Shown here piece by piece: positions 15,408 to 23,449 of a DNA stretch of 36,387 nucleotides. This stretch comes from Pseudonocardia alaniniphila (GTDB lineage: Bacteria > Actinomycetota > Actinomycetes > Mycobacteriales > Pseudonocardiaceae). The first letter of the stretch is position 1. Each line of letters begins with the position of its first letter. The notes under the pieces were generated by a model. The model saw only the letters and a list, made by a program, of their open reading frames with translations. It did not search any database and was not told the origin of the DNA. A program made the position numbers and the translations under genes. The stretch lies in assembly GCF_022524485.1 (NCBI RefSeq), contig NZ_JAKXMK010000056.1, positions 1-36,387 of the forward strand, written 5' to 3'.

Positions 15408-16268
15408 GTGAAGCCCCCACCGTTCCGCTACGCCGCGCCGACCACCGTGGAGGAGGCGGTGGCGCTGCTCGTCGAGCACGCCGACGCCGAGCCGCGGGTG
15501 CTCGCCGGCGGGCAGAGCCTCGTCCCGCTGATGAACTTCCGGCTCGCCCAGCCCGGGCACCTGATCGACCTGCGGCGGGTCCCCGAGCTGGACGAGATCC
15601 GGCTCGACGGTGACACCCTGGTGATCGGGGCGATGACCAGGCAGTCGGCGGTCGAGGACTCACCCGAGGTCGCGCTGGCCGCACCGTTGCTGGCCGAGGC
15701 CGTGGGGTTCGTGGCCCACCGGCCGATCCGCAACAGCGGAACGGTCGGGGGCAGCCTCGCCCACGCCGACCCGGCCGCCGAGCTTCCGGCCGTGGCGCTC
15801 GCACTGGACGCCGACCTCGTCGCCGCCGGTCCGGGCGGCCGTCGTGTCATCCCCGCCTCCGAGTTCTTCCGCGGCCCGTTCAGCACGGCGCTCGCGCCCG
15901 ACGAGATCCTCGTCGCGGTGCGGTTGCCCCACCGGCGCGGCGGACACGCGTTCGTCGAGTTCGCCCGCACGCACGGCAGCTTCGCCGTCGTGGCGGTGGC
16001 CGCGCTCGTCGAGATCGACGACGGTCACGTCTCCCGTGCCTCGATCGCACTCACGGGCGTCGCGCCGGTCCCGATCCGTGCCACGGCCGCGGAGCGCGTG
16101 CTCGAGGGCGCGGTCCCGGACGCCGCCGCTGCGGCCGATGCGGCGGTCGAGGGCCTCACTCCGGCAGGCGACGTGCACGCGGGATCCAGCAGCCGGATCG
16201 AGCTGGCCAGGGTCCACGTCCGCAGGGCAGTCGAACAGGCGCTCGCCCGCGCCCAGGACAGGAGGTGA
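15408..16268 (+). CDS. Molybdenum hydroxylase FAD-binding (medium) subunit
   Basis: The 286-residue product is the CoxM/CutM-type FAD subunit of a xanthine-dehydrogenase-family enzyme. The FAD-binding motifs are AGGQSLVPLMN near residues 33-43 and RNSGTVGGSLAHADPAAE near 105-122. It should pass electrons from the 2Fe-2S subunit to an acceptor. GTG 15408 is preceded by CGGAGG. It starts a five-gene plus-strand operon (FAD subunit, 2Fe-2S subunit, Mo subunit, SDR, cyclase) with gaps of a few bases to about 50. No XdhC-like insertion factor is present, so cofactor insertion must depend on genes elsewhere. Confidence 0.92.
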   Translation: MKPPPFRYAAPTTVEEAVALLVEHADAEPRVLAGGQSLVPLMNFRLAQPGHLIDLRRVPELDEIRLDGDTLVIGAMTRQSAVEDSPEVALAAPLLAEAVGFVAHRPIRNSGTVGGSLAHADPAAELPAVALALDADLVAAGPGGRRVIPASEFFRGPFSTALAPDEILVAVRLPHRRGGHAFVEFARTHGSFAVVAVAALVEIDDGHVSRASIALTGVAPVPIRATAAERVLEGAVPDAAAAADAAVEGLTPAGDVHAGSSSRIELARVHVRRAVEQALARAQDRR

Positions 16269-16275
16269 GCGGGGG

Positions 16276-16812
16276 ATGACGGAGAAGCACACCATCACGG
16301 TGACCGTCAACGGTCGCGCGCACACGGCCGACGTCGAGCCGCGCACGCTGCTCGTCGACTTCCTGCGCGACGGGCTGGGGCTCAAGGGCACCCACATCGG
16401 ATGCGAGCACGGCGTCTGCGGCACCTGCACGGTCCTGCTGGACGACCGCAGCGTCCGGTCCTGCATCACGTTCGCCGTGCAAGCCGACGGAGCGCGGGTA
16501 CGCACGGTCGAAGGGCTGGCCACCGGGCAGGACATGCACCCACTGCAGGACGAGTTCTGGAACAAGCAGGGCCTGCAGTGCGGCTACTGCACGCCGGGAA
16601 TGCTCATGCGGGCGTGCGAGATCCTGGAGCAGAATCCCGATCCGACGGCCGAACAGGTGCGCGAGGGAATCGCGAGCAACCTGTGCCGCTGCACCGGCTA
16701 CCAGTTCATCACCGAGGCCGTCATGGCCGCGGCAGGGCGTATGCGCGGCGAACAGTCCTTTGATCCGACCCGGCCGACCGCCGCGACGAGCGTGAGCGAG
16801 GAGACGCCGTGA
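16276..16812 (+). CDS. Molybdenum hydroxylase 2Fe-2S (small) subunit
   Basis: The 178-residue CoxS-type protein carries a plant-ferredoxin-like cluster in GCEHGVCGTCTVLL, with a further Cys in RSCITF, and the helical-domain cluster in QCGYCTPGM and NLCRCTGYQ. Both 2Fe-2S sites have a full set of cysteines. It links the molybdenum site to the FAD subunit. The C-terminal tail of about 20 residues after MRGEQ is longer and less conserved-looking than usual. ATG 16276 follows GGGGG and GGAGG. The stop overlaps the GTG start of the large subunit (GTGA). Confidence 0.93.
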   Translation: MTEKHTITVTVNGRAHTADVEPRTLLVDFLRDGLGLKGTHIGCEHGVCGTCTVLLDDRSVRSCITFAVQADGARVRTVEGLATGQDMHPLQDEFWNKQGLQCGYCTPGMLMRACEILEQNPDPTAEQVREGIASNLCRCTGYQFITEAVMAAAGRMRGEQSFDPTRPTAATSVSEETP

Positions 16813-19247
16813 CCACCGCCGACCGCTCGTCCGCCGCCCCACCCGTGCGCACCCATGCCGAGACCCGCACGTGGGTCGGCAAGTCGATCCGCCGCGTCGA
16901 GGACCCGAAGTTCCTGCGCGGGCGTGGCGGCTACATCGCCGACCTCGTCACGCCCGGGATGCTGCACGCCGCCGTTTTGCGCAGCCCGCACCCGCACGCC
17001 CGCATCGTCTCGATCGACACGTCGGCCGCGGCCGCGCTCGACGGGGTGCACGCCGTGATCACCGGCGCGCAGGCCGCCGAGCTCACCGACCCACTGCCCG
17101 ACTTCGGGCCCGACCCCGCCAATCACGTCTGGCGTTGCCTCGCCGTGGACAAGGTGCGTTACGTCGGTGAGGGCGTGGCTGTCGCGGTTGCCGACAGCCG
17201 GTATCTGGCCGAGGACGCGCTCGCTTTGATCGACGTCGAGTACGAGCCGCTGCCCGCCGTGGTCGACCCGGAGGCCGCACTGCTCGACGGTTCTCCACTG
17301 GTGCACGAGTCGCTGGGTACGAACTGCGCCTACGAGCGCACATTCGACTTCGGAGACGTCGAGCGCGACTTCGCCGAGGCCGACGTGATCGTCAGGGATC
17401 GGCTGCGCTGGCACCGCTCCGGCGGCCAGCCCCTGGAGACCGTCGGGGCGATCGCCGACTTCGACCACTCCACCGGCGAGCTCACCGTGCACACCAACTC
17501 GCTGAGCTTCACCAGCTACCTGTTCATGGCGGCGGCCACCCTGAAGATCCCCGCCAACAAGCTCGACGTCCGGCAGGTGCCCGCGGGCGGCAGCTTCGGT
17601 TCGAAGCTGTTCGTCACGAAGCCGCTGGTCATCGCGGGGATGTGCTCGCGAGCGGTCGGGCAGCCCGTGGTCTTCCTCGAGGACCGCGTGGACAACATGT
17701 CCAACTGCGACCACCACGGCTCCGACCGTGTGTACGAGGTCGAACTCGCGATGATGCGCGACGGGACGATGCGCGGCATCAGGATCGACACGATCGACGA
17801 CTACGGCGCCTACATCCAGTTCGGCGTGGGGCACCACGGCAACGCGCTCGCGCAGGTCGTCGGCCCGTACACGATCGGCAGCGTGCGGTACCGCGTACGC
17901 GCGGCGCTGACCAACAAGAACCAGCAGGGCGCCTACCGCGGCTTCGGCTCCGAGGTCAACAACTGGATGCTCGAACAGATGGTGGACAAGGCCGCGCGCG
18001 AACTCGGCATCGACCCCGTGGAGATCCGCAGGCGCAACTTCATCCGCGAGTTCCCGCACTTCATCCCCACCGGCAACGTCTACGACTCCGGTGACTACGA
18101 CGCGGTGCTCGCCAAGGCGCTGGAGCTGTCCGGGTACGACCACTGGCGTGCCGAGCAGGCGAAGGCCCGCGAGCAGGGCCGCCACATCGGGATCGGGCTG
18201 ATCACCGCCCAGGAGCGCAGCGTCTTCTCGGCCACCGAGTTCTGGTTCTGGTTCGACGAGCCGGGCGCGCCCGTCACGAGCATGCCCGAGAGCGTCACGC
18301 TCAAGGTCGACGCCACCGGTGGCATCACCGCCACGCTCTACTCGTGTGCGTTCTGGGGCAACAGCCCGGAGACGATGGTCGCGCAGCTCGTCGCCGAGGA
18401 GTTCGACTGCGACCCGCACGACGTCGCGGTCGTCTACCAGGGCAGCAAGAACGGTCTGCCGGCCACCGGCCCCGGCGGCTCCCGCACCACCGTGATGCTG
18501 GCCGGGGCCGTGGAGGGCGCCACGGCGAAGATCAAGGCCAAGGCGTTGCGGGCGGCCGCGCACCTGCTGGAGGCCAACCCCCACGACATGGAGTGGGTCG
18601 ACGGCGGGTTCCAGGTCAAGGGCGTGCCCGAGCAGCGCAAGAGCCTGGCCGAGATCGCGGTGATGCTGCACCTGTTCAAGCACAGCTTCCCCGACGACAT
18701 GGAGTCGGGCCTGGAGGACAGCAAGGTCTACGACCACCCCTACACCACGATGCCGTCGGCCGACCGGAAGGACCTGGGCGTCTTCTACCCGTTCGTCGGG
18801 CATGCCTGCCACGTGCCGGTGGTGGAGGTCGACGTGGAGACGGGAGCCGTCCGCATCCTCTCCTACGTCGCCGTGCACGACTGCGGCACGCTGGTCAACC
18901 CGCGGTCGCTGGCCGGCCACATCGTCGGCGGCACGGCACAGGGCATCGGCACGGCGTTCTACGAGGAGTTCGTCTACGACGAGGACGGGCAGCTGCTGTC
19001 CTCGAGCTACCTCGACTACCTCATCCCGTCCGCGATGGAGGTGCCCGAGCTGACGATCGGCCACGTCGAGACGCCGTCGCCGTACACGCCGCACGGCATC
19101 AAGGGTGGCGGCGAAGGCGGCCGGATGATGGCGCCCGCCGCGCTCAACGCCGCGGTGAACGATGCGCTGGCGCCGCTCGGTGTCCGCCTCACGGAGCTGC
19201 CGATGACCCCGGAGCGCATTCTCTCTGCCCTTCGGGCCGCTCGATGA
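16809..19247 (+). CDS. Molybdenum hydroxylase large (Mo-cofactor) subunit
   Basis: The 812-residue protein is a xanthine-dehydrogenase-family molybdopterin-binding subunit. It opens with VGKSIRRVEDPKFLRGRG, continues with LRSPHPHARI and GGSFGSK, and ends with HGIKGGGEGGRMM, which includes the expected catalytic Glu. The active-site loop reads GAYRGFGSE. Form I CO dehydrogenase has AYxCSFR there, and the selenated/copper Cys is absent here, so CO oxidation is unlikely. Hydroxylation of an aromatic or N-heterocyclic carbon, or an aldehyde, is more likely. Its neighbours (pyridine-hydroxylase-like enzyme, ACMSD-like enzyme, cyclase) favour a heterocycle, but this is inference. The large opposite-strand open frame over this gene is a GC-bias shadow. 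Confidence 0.93.
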   Translation: MTTADRSSAAPPVRTHAETRTWVGKSIRRVEDPKFLRGRGGYIADLVTPGMLHAAVLRSPHPHARIVSIDTSAAAALDGVHAVITGAQAAELTDPLPDFGPDPANHVWRCLAVDKVRYVGEGVAVAVADSRYLAEDALALIDVEYEPLPAVVDPEAALLDGSPLVHESLGTNCAYERTFDFGDVERDFAEADVIVRDRLRWHRSGGQPLETVGAIADFDHSTGELTVHTNSLSFTSYLFMAAATLKIPANKLDVRQVPAGGSFGSKLFVTKPLVIAGMCSRAVGQPVVFLEDRVDNMSNCDHHGSDRVYEVELAMMRDGTMRGIRIDTIDDYGAYIQFGVGHHGNALAQVVGPYTIGSVRYRVRAALTNKNQQGAYRGFGSEVNNWMLEQMVDKAARELGIDPVEIRRRNFIREFPHFIPTGNVYDSGDYDAVLAKALELSGYDHWRAEQAKAREQGRHIGIGLITAQERSVFSATEFWFWFDEPGAPVTSMPESVTLKVDATGGITATLYSCAFWGNSPETMVAQLVAEEFDCDPHDVAVVYQGSKNGLPATGPGGSRTTVMLAGAVEGATAKIKAKALRAAAHLLEANPHDMEWVDGGFQVKGVPEQRKSLAEIAVMLHLFKHSFPDDMESGLEDSKVYDHPYTTMPSADRKDLGVFYPFVGHACHVPVVEVDVETGAVRILSYVAVHDCGTLVNPRSLAGHIVGGTAQGIGTAFYEEFVYDEDGQLLSSSYLDYLIPSAMEVPELTIGHVETPSPYTPHGIKGGGEGGRMMAPAALNAAVNDALAPLGVRLTELPMTPERILSALRAAR

Positions 19248-19294
19248 TGCATGGTTGATGACGATCGGCCGAAGGCCGGAGGAAGCGGGGGAGC

Positions 19295-20065
19295 GTGAGC
19301 AGTCGCGTCGCGGTCGTCACGGGGGCGAACCGAGGGATCGGACGGGCGATCGCGGTGGCACTTGCCGCCGACGGGTTCGACGTGGCCGTCACGGCCCGCG
19401 ACCCGGCGACGCTCGCCGACACCGTCGCCGAGGTCGAGAAGGCAGGCAGCACGGCGGTGGCGCTGGCCTGCGATGTGCGGGACGAGTCGTCGGTGGCGGC
19501 GATGGCGGAAGCGTCCGCCGCGATCGGCCCCGTGCACACCGTCGTCGCCAACGCGGGAGTCGCGGGCCCCACGGCGCCGCTGCACGAGATCACCCTCGAC
19601 GAGTGGCGCGACTGCGTGGCCACCGACCTGGACGGGGTGTTCCTCACCTTCCGGGCGTTCGTCCCGTCGATGATCAGCGCCCGGGCGGGCAGCCTGATCG
19701 CGATCTCGTCGATGACGGGGAAGCGACCGCTGACAGGCCGCACGCCCTATGCGGCGTCCAAGATGGGCGTGATCGGGCTGGTGCGCACGCTCTCCCTGGA
19801 GCTCGGTCCGTACGGCATCCGGGCCAACTCGGTCTGTCCCGGAGCGGTCGCCGGGCCGCGCATCGAGGACGTCATCCGCAAGCAGGCCGCCGCGCGCGGG
19901 ATCAGCGAGGACGAGGCGCTGGCCGTGTTCACCGGGTCGTCCCCGCTGGGCCGGCTGGTGGAGGCCGACGAGGTGGCGCGGACGTGCGCCTTCCTCGCCT
20001 CCGACGCCTCCGTGGCCATCACCGGCGAGGATGTGAACGTCAGCGCCGGCGTCGTCATGTACTAG
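19295..20065 (+). CDS. Short-chain dehydrogenase/reductase (SDR)
   Basis: The 256-residue classical SDR shows the cofactor motif VVTGANRGIG at residues 7-16, the NAG motif in VVANAGVAG near 85-93, and the catalytic Ser in ISSMTGK with TPYAASKMG (Tyr and Lys) near 154-160. It ends with the usual SPLGRLVEADEVA and TGEDVNVSAG. Arg at the TGANRGIG loop would allow NADP but does not decide it. GTG 19295 has GGGGGAG upstream. It follows the Mo subunit by 47 bases and probably oxidises or reduces an alcohol intermediate of the same pathway. Confidence 0.92.
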   Translation: MSSRVAVVTGANRGIGRAIAVALAADGFDVAVTARDPATLADTVAEVEKAGSTAVALACDVRDESSVAAMAEASAAIGPVHTVVANAGVAGPTAPLHEITLDEWRDCVATDLDGVFLTFRAFVPSMISARAGSLIAISSMTGKRPLTGRTPYAASKMGVIGLVRTLSLELGPYGIRANSVCPGAVAGPRIEDVIRKQAAARGISEDEALAVFTGSSPLGRLVEADEVARTCAFLASDASVAITGEDVNVSAGVVMY

Positions 20066-20088
20066 TCCGCCGAGGTTGGGGGAGTGGA

Positions 20089-20775
20089 ATGAACATCATC
20101 GACCTGTCGCAGGACATCTACGAGGGAATGAAGGTCTACCCGGGCCACCTCAAGACCGTGCAGTTCGAGCACGCCACGCACGAGGAGACGGCCCCGCGGT
20201 TCGACAGCGGCTTCTCGTTCCAGACCACCGGGTTCATGCTCAACGACAACGGACCCACGCACGTCGACTCGTTCTCGCACCTGGACCCCGACCCGTCGGC
20301 GGAGACGATCGAGAAGATGCCGCTCGAGCTGTTCTACGGAACCGCCGTGTGCCTGGACGTCAGCGAGTTCAAGCCCCAGACCGACATCACCGCGGACGAT
20401 CTCGACAGGGTGGAGGCCGAGTCGCCGGTGGAGGTCCGCCGAGGCGACATCGTGCTCTTCCACACAGCCACCTGGAACCGGTACGCGGGCGACAAGCGCT
20501 ACCTCACCGAGTTCGCCGGGCTCGGCGAGTCGGCCAGTGAATGGATCGTGCGACGCGGGGTGAAGACGTTCGGCGTGGACAGCCCCACCCCGGACAACCC
20601 GGTGAGCACGAGCTACCCCTGCCACATGATGTGCCGCCGGGAGCACATCACCCACTACGAGAACCTGGCGAACCTGGACCGGGTGGTGAACACGCGGTTC
20701 ACGTTCGTCGGGTTCCCGCTCAAGCTCCAGGGTGCCCACGGCGGCCCGACCCGGGCGGTCGCGCTGGTCGACTGA
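20089..20775 (+). CDS. Cyclase family (kynurenine formamidase-like) hydrolase
   Basis: The 228-residue product belongs to the cyclase/KynB-like metal hydrolase family. The signature is NDNGPTHVDSFSHLDP near residues 60-75, matching HxGTHxDxxxH with Asn-Gly-Pro in place of the usual first part. GVKTFGVDSPTPD and the closing HGGPTRAVAL are family-like. Such enzymes open lactams, formamides or amides, including formamide intermediates whose cleavage gives formate. ATG 20089 has GGGGGAG upstream. It ends the plus-strand operon, and its stop is 6 bases from the convergent acyltransferase stop. A second, longer family member lies at 26955-27896. Confidence 0.9.
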   Translation: MNIIDLSQDIYEGMKVYPGHLKTVQFEHATHEETAPRFDSGFSFQTTGFMLNDNGPTHVDSFSHLDPDPSAETIEKMPLELFYGTAVCLDVSEFKPQTDITADDLDRVEAESPVEVRRGDIVLFHTATWNRYAGDKRYLTEFAGLGESASEWIVRRGVKTFGVDSPTPDNPVSTSYPCHMMCRREHITHYENLANLDRVVNTRFTFVGFPLKLQGAHGGPTRAVALVD

Positions 20776-20781
20776 GCTGCG

Positions 20782-21273
20782 TCAGCCGCCCTGCGGGTTC
20801 TCACCGGCGGGGCGGCTCACGTACTTGATGAACCTCGCCGGGTTGCCCGCCACCACGCTGTAGGGCTCGACGTCCTTGCGCACGATCGACCCTCCGCCGA
20901 CCACGGCGTGCGCACCGATCGTCACCGGTCCGGCGACGAGCACGTTGGTCGCGAGCCACACGCCTTCGCAGATGTCGATGTCGTAACCGCTGCGGGGAAT
21001 GGCCTGTTGCCGCTCGAGGCCGAACTTGTTGACGTCGTGCACGCCGGCGAGCACGCACACGTTGTGGCCGAAGAACACGTACGGACCGACGGTGATGTGG
21101 CCGCCGCCGGTGTTGAAGATCGCGTTGTTGACGACCGCGGTGGGGTCGATGTGCAGCCGGGCCGGATCGCTGTGGACGCGATAGCGGTAGAGGGCCTCGA
21201 GCCCCTCCACCTCGATGCGCTCGTCCAGCAGTCGATCGACGGTCGGCTTGAGCAACCGGTCCAGCAGCCTCAT
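20782..21273 (-). CDS. Left-handed beta-helix (hexapeptide) acyltransferase
   Basis: The 163-residue product has the maltose/galactoside O-acetyltransferase layout: a short N-terminal helix, then hexapeptide-repeat coils including VWLATNVLVAGPVTIGAHAV, and the standard closing GGGSIVRKDVEPYSVVAGNPA. A catalytic His is plausible at GHNVCVLAGVHDVNKFG. It should transfer an acetyl group from acetyl-CoA to a sugar or other small molecule. The ATG at 21273 is the sensible start; the longer frame upstream is out-of-frame sequence over the NrfD gene. It follows the formate dehydrogenase operon by 140 bases on the same strand, but no functional link is evident. Confidence 0.88.
   Translation of the reverse strand: MRLLDRLLKPTVDRLLDERIEVEGLEALYRYRVHSDPARLHIDPTAVVNNAIFNTGGGHITVGPYVFFGHNVCVLAGVHDVNKFGLERQQAIPRSGYDIDICEGVWLATNVLVAGPVTIGAHAVVGGGSIVRKDVEPYSVVAGNPARFIKYVSRPAGENPQGG
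20785..20816. terminator. Hairpin at the convergent gene ends
   Basis: GCCGCCC (20785-20791) pairs with GGGCGGC (20810-20816), with a smaller GGT/ACC pairing inside the loop. It lies over the last codons of the acyltransferase and 10 bases beyond the cyclase stop, where a bidirectional terminator would be expected. Confidence 0.45.
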
Positions 21274-21413
21274 CGCGAACTCCGCTCGTGAATCCCCGCC
21301 GTTCCCGACGGATGCCCGGGAATCGGGGCGGCAAACCGAGCGCGATGGGCGTCCGTACGAACGGCACAGCGGCACGGACCTACCGGCAGAAGGGGCCGCT
21401 CGTACCCCGAGAA

Positions 21414-22415
21414 TCAGAATCGGCTGCGGTTCAGTCGCTCGCGTTGGGGCACGACGGTGTATTTCGGGTCCTTGGCCGACTCGACGCCCGCCTCGAACAC
21501 CCCGAAGCGCTGGAACACGCTGCCCGCGGCCAGGGCGAGCCCCGAGGCCATGGCCACCGTCCGGCTGCGGCGTCCGCCGAGAAGGGTGCCGATGAGGCCT
21601 GCGGCGGTGAACAGCTCGGAGCGGCGGCGCCACCGGTGGGCCTGCCCCGTGGTGTAGGCCTCGCTGGCCAAGCCGAGCTGGGTGTCCACCAGCCGTGACG
21701 TCGCGAGCTCCGCTGCCGCTCCGCAGACCGCGAACCAGCGTGCGGGCTCTGCCTCGTCCACCCGCGTCAACACCATGGCGAGGCCGCCGGAACTGGCCGC
21801 CGCGGATCCGGTGAAGACGAACGGGAGGATCAGGCGGGCCTCGTTCCACGCCGGCACAGCCGTGTGCGAGAGCAGCACTGCGGTGTAGGACGCGAGTCCG
21901 GGCGCGACCAGTGCCGCGGACATGCCGGCCGGGCGGGCAAGGCCGTGCACGAGCCTGCCGAGCAGGCTCCGACGCCAGCGACCCGGCATCAGCTCGTCGA
22001 CCGCGGCCAGACCCGAGCCGGGGCCGAAGGCGGTGATGATCCACGTGCCGATGCTCATCGGGGAGGTGGGCTTCGCGACGCGGAGCATGTGGTGGAAGCG
22101 TTCGGGCCGGCCGAGGTCGCCCACCAGGAAGATGGCGCTTGCGGCCAGCGCGGCGGCGGAGCCGAGCCGTCCCGCCCGCCGGAGGCTGGGCCGGCCCGTC
22201 ACGTCCGCACCGGCCGCGAGCACAGCGGACCCCGCCGCGAGCCCGCCGGTGAACAGGTAGGCGGGAACCTTCCACTCCCACACCGGCGCCTTGAGCACCG
22301 GGCGGCCGTAGTAGGAGCGGAACTCCGCCCTCGGGACCATCGGCTGCTCACGCGTGCCACCGTGACCAGGGCTGCGTGTGGTGGCCGCGCGCGGGGCGGA
22401 GCGGTGCTCGGTCAT
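21414..22415 (-). CDS. nrfD: NrfD-type membrane subunit of formate dehydrogenase
   Basis: The 333-residue integral membrane protein is of the NrfD/polysulfide-reductase subunit type. After a cytoplasmic stretch of about 50 residues, it has hydrophobic helices such as VPAYLFTGGLAAGSAVLAAG and LAASAIFLVGDLGRPERFHHM, typical of the family. It should anchor the complex and pass electrons to menaquinone without heme. The ATG at 22415 overlaps the stop of the beta subunit (ATGA), which fixes the start. In E. coli FDH-N this role is played by a b-type cytochrome, so the operon combines an FDH-N-like catalytic half with an NrfD anchor. Confidence 0.9.
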   Translation of the reverse strand: MTEHRSAPRAATTRSPGHGGTREQPMVPRAEFRSYYGRPVLKAPVWEWKVPAYLFTGGLAAGSAVLAAGADVTGRPSLRRAGRLGSAAALAASAIFLVGDLGRPERFHHMLRVAKPTSPMSIGTWIITAFGPGSGLAAVDELMPGRWRRSLLGRLVHGLARPAGMSAALVAPGLASYTAVLLSHTAVPAWNEARLILPFVFTGSAAASSGGLAMVLTRVDEAEPARWFAVCGAAAELATSRLVDTQLGLASEAYTTGQAHRWRRRSELFTAAGLIGTLLGGRRSRTVAMASGLALAAGSVFQRFGVFEAGVESAKDPKYTVVPQRERLNRSRF

Positions 22416-23449
22416 CGACGGCTCCTGACGAACGCCGCGATGCCCGCGGCGAGGAAGGCGGCAGCGGCGGCGCCTGCGCTGCGCCACATCGCGACGGCAT
22501 CACGTGTGGGGACATGAGGGTCCGGGGGAAGGCCGTAGACCTCGGCCTCGTCGAGCAGCAGGAAGATCGCGCCCGTGCCGCCGACACCGTCGTCCGGGTC
22601 GGCGCCGTAGAGGTGGGCCTCGGGCACGCCTCGCTCGTGCAGCTGTTCGACCCGGCTCGCCGCACGTTCGCGCAGCTCGTCGAGCTCGCCGAACTGGATC
22701 GAGTCGGTCGGGCAGGCCTTGGCACACGCCGGCTCGAGGCCGTCGTGGAGACGGTCGTAGCAGAGCGTGCACTTGTTGGCCGTGCCGAGGGTGATGCTCC
22801 GGTCGATCACGCCGTAGGGACAGCCGGAGACGCAGTAGCCGCAGCCGTTGCAGATGTCCTGCTGGACGACGACGGTGCCGAACTCGGTGCGGAAGAGGGC
22901 GCCGGTGGGACAGACGTCCAGGCAACCGGCATGCGTGCAGTGCTTGCACACGTCCGACGACATCAGCCAGCGGAAATCGGTGCGGCTCTCCGCGCCCGCG
23001 TCGTCACCCGGCCGCTGGAACGCCGGCATGCCGAGGTCCGCGGGCGCGGTGGCGACGTCCAGTGGCGACGTGCCGAGCTCGGCGCCACCCCGCTCGGCCG
23101 CGCGCAGTCTGCTCGCGACGATCTCGGCAGGCCCGTCACCTGCGGATCGACCGGTCGGCAGCCCGGCCAGCCCGGCGCTCTGGGTGCCCAGCGCTACGGG
23201 CTGCTCGACGAAGGACACGTGCCGCCAGGTGCTGGCGCCGAGTGAGCCGGTGTTGTCCATCGACATGCCGAGCAGGTCGAACCCGTCGTCGGGGACGTCG
23301 TTCCATTCCTTGCAGGCCACCTCGCAGGCCTTGCAGCCGATGCAGACCGACGTGTCGGTGAAGAACCCGACCCGCGGCGGATGGTCGACATGACCCGCGT
23401 CGCCCGCGACGTCGTGCAGGGGGCCGCGGAGGCTGTTGTCGCGCTTCAC
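22412..23449 (-). CDS. fdhB: Formate dehydrogenase beta subunit, four [4Fe-4S] ferredoxin-type
   Basis: The 345-residue protein carries four cysteine groups for [4Fe-4S] clusters: CIGCKACEVACKEWN near 36-50, CKHCTHAGCLDVCPTG near 172-187, CNGCGYCVSGCPYGV near 205-219, and CTLCYDR with CAKACPTDS near 232-258. A C-terminal Ala-rich hydrophobic segment (AAAAAFLAAGIAAFV), followed by RSRR, could be a membrane anchor as in FdnH. An insertion of about 110 residues between the first and second groups is variable in the family. It overlaps the alpha stop (ATGA, 23446-23449) and the NrfD start. It relays electrons from the alpha subunit to the membrane anchor. Confidence 0.94.
   Translation of the reverse strand: MKRDNSLRGPLHDVAGDAGHVDHPPRVGFFTDTSVCIGCKACEVACKEWNDVPDDGFDLLGMSMDNTGSLGASTWRHVSFVEQPVALGTQSAGLAGLPTGRSAGDGPAEIVASRLRAAERGGAELGTSPLDVATAPADLGMPAFQRPGDDAGAESRTDFRWLMSSDVCKHCTHAGCLDVCPTGALFRTEFGTVVVQQDICNGCGYCVSGCPYGVIDRSITLGTANKCTLCYDRLHDGLEPACAKACPTDSIQFGELDELRERAASRVEQLHERGVPEAHLYGADPDDGVGGTGAIFLLLDEAEVYGLPPDPHVPTRDAVAMWRSAGAAAAAFLAAGIAAFVRSRR

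Noticed and set aside
16698..19094. 798-codon minus-strand open frame
   Set aside because: It lies opposite the well-supported Mo-hydroxylase large subunit. Its sequence is rich in Val, Asp, Arg and His with no motif; it is a GC-bias shadow.
19255..20088. 5' extension that would fuse an SDR-region frame to the cyclase
   Set aside because: The extension is out of frame with the real SDR and Arg/Gly-rich. The cyclase has its own GGGGGAG and ATG at 20089.
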